Assembly (NCBI RefSeq): GCF_003206615.1
Contig: NZ_PZJW01000011.1
Coordinates: 1 to 64,000 of the forward strand
Direction of reading: 5' to 3'
From: Salinicola acroporae
Lineage (GTDB): Bacteria; Pseudomonadota; Gammaproteobacteria; Pseudomonadales; Halomonadaceae
Length of the DNA: 64,000 nt
Shown here: piece by piece, positions 61,370 to 64,000 of the stretch
Layout: every line of letters begins with the position of its first letter
How positions within the stretch are numbered: position 1 is the stretch's first letter
Program-made: the position numbers and the translations under genes
Notes under the pieces: generated by a model
The model's input: only the letters and a program-made list of their open reading frames with translations
Told to the model about the DNA's origin: nothing
The model's database searches: none

Positions 61370-61720
61370 TCAAGCCACATACCGCCGCGCCTGACTCACC
61401 ACCACGCCCAGCAGCATCTCCTCCCGCGCGAAGAGAGACTCCCGCCCCTGCAGCGGTATCAGCCGCACCCGGCCGCCGATGCGCCAGGCTCTCGCCAGCA
61501 GGTGCTCCCCCTCTACCTTCGCGACGGTGAGATCCTCGTTGCCGATCATCCGACCTTCATCCGCGATCAGCACGTCGCCCTCGATCAGCGGGCCATCGAA
61601 GCCGGCGCCCTCCTTCAGCTCCACGGCGAAGCAACTCGGCGGGAAGCTCCCCAGGTCGTAGCCCGCCAACGCTGGATGCCCCAGCCCCATCATCACCGGC
61701 CCTAGGTATTGCACCTGCAT
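61370..61720 (-). CDS. S24/LexA-fold protein without catalytic dyad
   Basis: 116 residues from ATG 61720, with GGGGAG upstream. The segment from CFAVELKEGAGFDG through IEGDVLIADEGRM and LTVAKVEGEHLLARAW follows the LexA/UmuD peptidase fold. The Ser of the S-G-x-S-M motif and the Lys of T-V-K-R are replaced (E/G and A), so it is unlikely to self-cleave. There is no DNA-binding domain. A LexA box lies 66 nt upstream, and vsr follows after 42 nt on the same strand with no T-run terminator between. Role unknown; UmuD-like partner or regulator are options. Confidence 0.75.
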   Translation of the reverse strand: MQVQYLGPVMMGLGHPALAGYDLGSFPPSCFAVELKEGAGFDGPLIEGDVLIADEGRMIGNEDLTVAKVEGEHLLARAWRIGGRVRLIPLQGRESLFAREEMLLGVVVSQARRYVA

Positions 61721-61785
61721 GACGCTCCCCACGTATCCGACTTATCGTTACCTCGCGAACCTTGGTGGCTCGCTTACCATCATTA

Positions 61786-61801
61786 CTGTATATTCATACA
61801 G
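61786..61801. promoter_or_regulatory. LexA (SOS) box
   Basis: CTGTATATTCATACAG matches CTGT-N8-ACAG exactly, and the E. coli consensus at 14 of 16 positions. It lies 66 bp upstream of the S24-fold gene. In the leftward direction a possible -35 TTGCAT abuts it. Confidence 0.9.
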
Positions 61802-62134
61802 CAATGCAAAAAAAGAAAGACTACCGCGCTAGGCGACGCTGGTTGGTGACTGGGCCGAGCCTCGCGATACAGCTTGGCGTTTCGGAACGATCGACGTGAT
61901 ACGAAGAAACGCGCGAAACGGGATGGAATTGAAAAGGATGCCAAAAGCCCTGAAACAGGCCCTATCTACCGTTAGCTTCAAATTGGTGTAATTGACACAA
62001 AACGTGACAACCGCCATGATTCGTTTCAACGAAAAGTTGAATTTTTAACCCGTGAGGCACGAATCTCGGCGGGTGAACACACCGCCCGAGCTCACGTGAA
62101 GGCGGTGTTCTGTTGGTATAGGGGAGGGTTCAGC
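61802..62134. other. Non-coding region between the SOS box and the ImmA/IrrE gene
   Basis: No gene seen. Possible rightward promoter TTGACA at about 61989 with a weak ATGATT 18 nt downstream, inside GTGTAATTGACAC, a small palindrome that could be an operator. An imperfect inverted repeat (GAACAC...GGCGGTGTTC) precedes the ribosome site at about 62122-62127. Confidence 0.4.
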
Positions 62135-62650
62135 ATGACGACTGAAACCGCGATTCGGACAGCACAGAAAGCGCTCGATATAGCGTGGGATGGCAAGCTG
62201 CCCATCGACCCGACTGCCATCGCACGGAGCCTGCAAGTCACCAATGGCGACTCTCGTCTTGCCATCATCATGGAAGGCGACCCTTCGCTCGGGCCCCACA
62301 GCGGGCAAGCCGAGTATGTTATGGCACCCGGCGGGGACTACTATCGCTGCACGTATAACAGCCGCGAAGCATCCTATCGGCAGCAGTTCACCAAGGCTCA
62401 CGAGCTCGGGCACGTGCTCATGGGTCATGTGGTACCGGGTAAAAGCCCTAAACGCGATACGACGTTCAACGCGCCCGCCGGTGATTGGGATGAGGTTGAT
62501 GCCAACGCCTTCGCGGCCGAGCTGCTGATGCCCAAGGACTACGTGATCCAGATGGCGAACAAGGTCACTAACATTTCCAAATTGGCCGAGATATTTGGTG
62601 TCTCGCCAACCGCCATTCGATATCGCCTGCAGAACCTTGGCTTGCTCTAA
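62135..62650 (+). CDS. ImmA/IrrE-type zinc metalloprotease (COG2856/DUF955)
   Basis: 171 residues from ATG 62135, with GGGGAGGG upstream. The zinc motif HELGH is at 89-93, followed by NAFAAELLMPKDYV with the third ligand Glu129. The N-terminus (AIRTAQKALDIAWDGKLPIDPTAIARSL) and the C-terminal small helix-turn-helix (ISKLAEIFGVSPTAIRYRLQNLGLL) are typical. Such proteases cleave a partner repressor (ImmR in ICEBs1, DdrO in Deinococcus) or act as toxin antidotes. No repressor is adjacent; the next gene encodes a membrane protein. Confidence 0.9.
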   Translation: MTTETAIRTAQKALDIAWDGKLPIDPTAIARSLQVTNGDSRLAIIMEGDPSLGPHSGQAEYVMAPGGDYYRCTYNSREASYRQQFTKAHELGHVLMGHVVPGKSPKRDTTFNAPAGDWDEVDANAFAAELLMPKDYVIQMANKVTNISKLAEIFGVSPTAIRYRLQNLGLL

Positions 62651-62676
62651 CCCGGCCATTGGCTGATAGTTGACCC

Positions 62677-63165
62677 ATGTCTGTAGACTTTGAAGCCAGT
62701 GACAGCGCGGAGCCGGGCAAGCGAGACCCGGCGGGCGACGACTCATACGATGGCGCCCCAACGCGCCAAGGCATCGACGCGGAAGTTCTCAAGCGAAGAA
62801 GGGATGGGCGCCGAATGGCGCTCGTTTCCGTCATTGGCATGGGCATTTTCATTGCGATATTTTTTGGGATCGCCACGTGCTTTGCATGGCGATTTTTTCA
62901 CCTCTATCTCAAGCACCTTCAACTGGTTGGTCACCGAGGTGGGCAACCAGCGCCAGGGCTGGATGGGCTATTGCCTTTCGTCGTCCCGATGATGCCCGCG
63001 TTCTTCTTCTCTCTGCTCGGATTGGTCACGCTCATCACCTGCACCCGCTTCATCACCTCCTATGTGAACTCGACGAACGACGACTCGGACGACGCCAACC
63101 TGATCGAGCGAATCGCGCGGAGCATCGCCGGTATTCTCCGGGAGCTAAAAGGCGGCGGATCCTAG
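62677..63165 (+). CDS. Two-helix membrane protein of unknown function next to ImmA/IrrE
   Basis: 162 residues, not recognised. A charged N-terminal tail (1-45), helix 1 (about 48-72, MALVSVIGMGIFIAIFFGIATCFAW), a loop, helix 2 (about 100-122, FVVPMMPAFFFSLLGLVTLITC) and a charged C-terminal tail (NDDSDDANLIERIARSI). It begins 26 nt after the protease stop in the same direction, so the two are probably cotranscribed. Confidence 0.7.
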   Translation: MSVDFEASDSAEPGKRDPAGDDSYDGAPTRQGIDAEVLKRRRDGRRMALVSVIGMGIFIAIFFGIATCFAWRFFHLYLKHLQLVGHRGGQPAPGLDGLLPFVVPMMPAFFFSLLGLVTLITCTRFITSYVNSTNDDSDDANLIERIARSIAGILRELKGGGS

Positions 63166-63443
63166 GCCGGATTCGCCAACCCCTCATCATCCCCCTCGCC
63201 CGGCTTGTTAACGCGGGTTGAGACGGCCCAATGCGTAAACGCCTCCGCCGGCACGTGGCGCACGAAGCGCCGGATGGTGTCGCGATCGGTGAGCGCCGGA
63301 TCGAGCCAGGGCTCGATGCTTTCATTGGTGAGAATTAGCGGCATCCGGTCGTGAACGTCCACCGCTGAACCGCGAGCGGGTTCGGTCAGTATCGCGACGA
63401 CCCGCTTGCCGTCAGTGCAATTGATGAGATCAAATCGGTGTTT
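63162..63443 (-). pseudogene. SRAP (YedK/HMCES-type) remnant
   Basis: The frame VVAILTEPARGSAVDVHDRMPLIL, WLDPALTDRDT, FTHWAVSTRVNKPGEGDDEG is the C-terminal third of an SOS-response-associated peptidase, the DNA-abasic-site crosslinker with the conserved HDRMP. The frame meets a stop at 63444-63446, and nothing upstream encodes the N-terminal Cys2, Asn or Glu catalytic part. It is therefore a truncated copy, broken where AT-rich DNA begins. Its stop shares CTAG with the membrane gene opposite. Confidence 0.8.
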
Positions 63444-63578
63444 TCATAGAAGAGGATCAGCAACATTTTCTACCGTGAGTTGCATAAAGAAATGGCTGGG
63501 GTTCTTAAGATAAAGCAAGCTTCAAAAATCAATCGGAAAGCTAAGACTACATATGACATTGGCAACAATGCTAATGGA

Positions 63579-64000
63579 TCACTGCAAATAATACTCACCT
63601 TCGGCAATGAGGGCCTTCCTATAATCGTCCAGCTCGTTAAAAAATCGTATTACGTCTTGCGTCCCTTTTTCATCATAGAAAATCTCTTTAGCCCTAACAA
63701 AAACCCCTTCGGCAATATATACATGCTCAATATGCGAAGAAAGATTTTGCATCTTCAATCTCAAACTAAACGGATTATTCAAAAGAAACATAAAATCTCC
63801 AACGCAAGGCTTGCCGCAAACCCATTGGCGATAAATAACTCTCTGCTGCGAACCCAAATGTAGCGTAATTTCGTTATCTGTAAAAAACCGCGAAACTGAA
63901 GATATATCGGTGACGTATACACCCCCAAGCTGTTTGTCAAACGATAACGGCAACCCATTGACCAAGCATGGAACAATCTTTGTTATACCATGATTGGAAC
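63579..64000 (-). CDS. Hypothetical protein, partial at window edge
   Basis: An AT-rich frame open through the right edge (about 140 residues visible: ...SNHGITKIVPCLVNGLPLSFDKQLGGV...EGEYYLQ). Not recognised. Aromatic and charged composition looks protein-like (HLGSQQRVIYRQWVCGKPCVGDFMFLL). Codon use and GC are unlike the rest of the window, suggesting recent acquisition. The start is outside the window or at TTG 63965. Positions 63444-63578 show nothing else. Confidence 0.6.
   Translation of the reverse strand, partial: SNHGITKIVPCLVNGLPLSFDKQLGGVYVTDISSVSRFFTDNEITLHLGSQQRVIYRQWVCGKPCVGDFMFLLNNPFSLRLKMQNLSSHIEHVYIAEGVFVRAKEIFYDEKGTQDVIRFFNELDDYRKALIAEGEYYLQ

Noticed and set aside
58286-64000. 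Right attachment site (copy of the tRNA-Pro 3' end)
   Set aside because: I looked for the T-arm/acceptor sequence and found no match in this part, so attR is not called.
36476-64000. Possibility of an R-type tailocin
   Set aside because: Capsid, scaffold, terminase and portal genes are all present and apparently intact, so this is a phage and not a headless particle.

Overview
The window is about 64 kb of high-GC gammaproteobacterial chromosome. The gene orders pssA-ilvC/ilvY-ilvHI, clpB-pgeF-rluD/bamD, ispH-fkpB-lspA-ileS-ribF-murJ-rpsT and proB-obgE-rpmA-rplU/ispB, together with the protein sequences, suggest Halomonadaceae (Halomonas, Salinicola or Chromohalobacter type). This placement is inferred from synteny and recall; no search was run.

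Positions 1-36,475 are core chromosome. They hold phosphatidylserine synthesis, branched-chain amino acid synthesis (ilvC with the divergent regulator ilvY, and ilvIH), a sugar-porter MFS transporter, and clpB behind a clear heat-shock-type promoter. Next come pgeF, rluD, bamD, glutamine-dependent nadE, thiO and a type IV pilus minor-pilin cluster (fimT, pilV-W-X-Y1-E). The long leftward block ispH to rplU and the divergent ispB follow. The core ends at tRNA-Pro(CGG). Most convergent gene pairs share a clean hairpin terminator.

Positions 36,476-58,283 are a P2-family (Peduovirus-like) prophage late region with the whole virion set in P2 order: Q-P facing left, then O-N-M-L-X, holin, endolysin, nested Rz/Rz1, R-S, V-W-J-I-H-G, a membrane-protein insert, FI-FII-E(+E')-T-U-D. 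Three near-identical 23-bp palindromes sit exactly where P2 has its Ogr-dependent late promoters (P/O, V and FI). E carries the T TTTTTG slippery site that makes E+E' by -1 frameshift. No integrase, repressor, replication gene or ogr is visible. A phiCTX-like layout (attL and cos next to Q, integrase at the far end) would place these beyond the right edge; a deletion is the alternative.

Positions 58,260-61,801 are a leftward accessory operon. Read in transcription order it starts at a near-consensus LexA (SOS) box, then an S24-fold protein without the catalytic dyad, Vsr endonuclease, C5-cytosine methyltransferase, an Eco29kI-like GIY-YIG restriction enzyme and a membrane protein. An ImmA/IrrE-type metalloprotease gene and a two-helix membrane protein gene face right (62,135-63,165). 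They end against a truncated SRAP (YedK/HMCES) remnant. The last 550 bp are conspicuously AT-rich and hold one unknown gene running off the edge. The SOS-led restriction-modification operon, the protease/membrane pair and the phage insert genes are the best candidates for undescribed biology.
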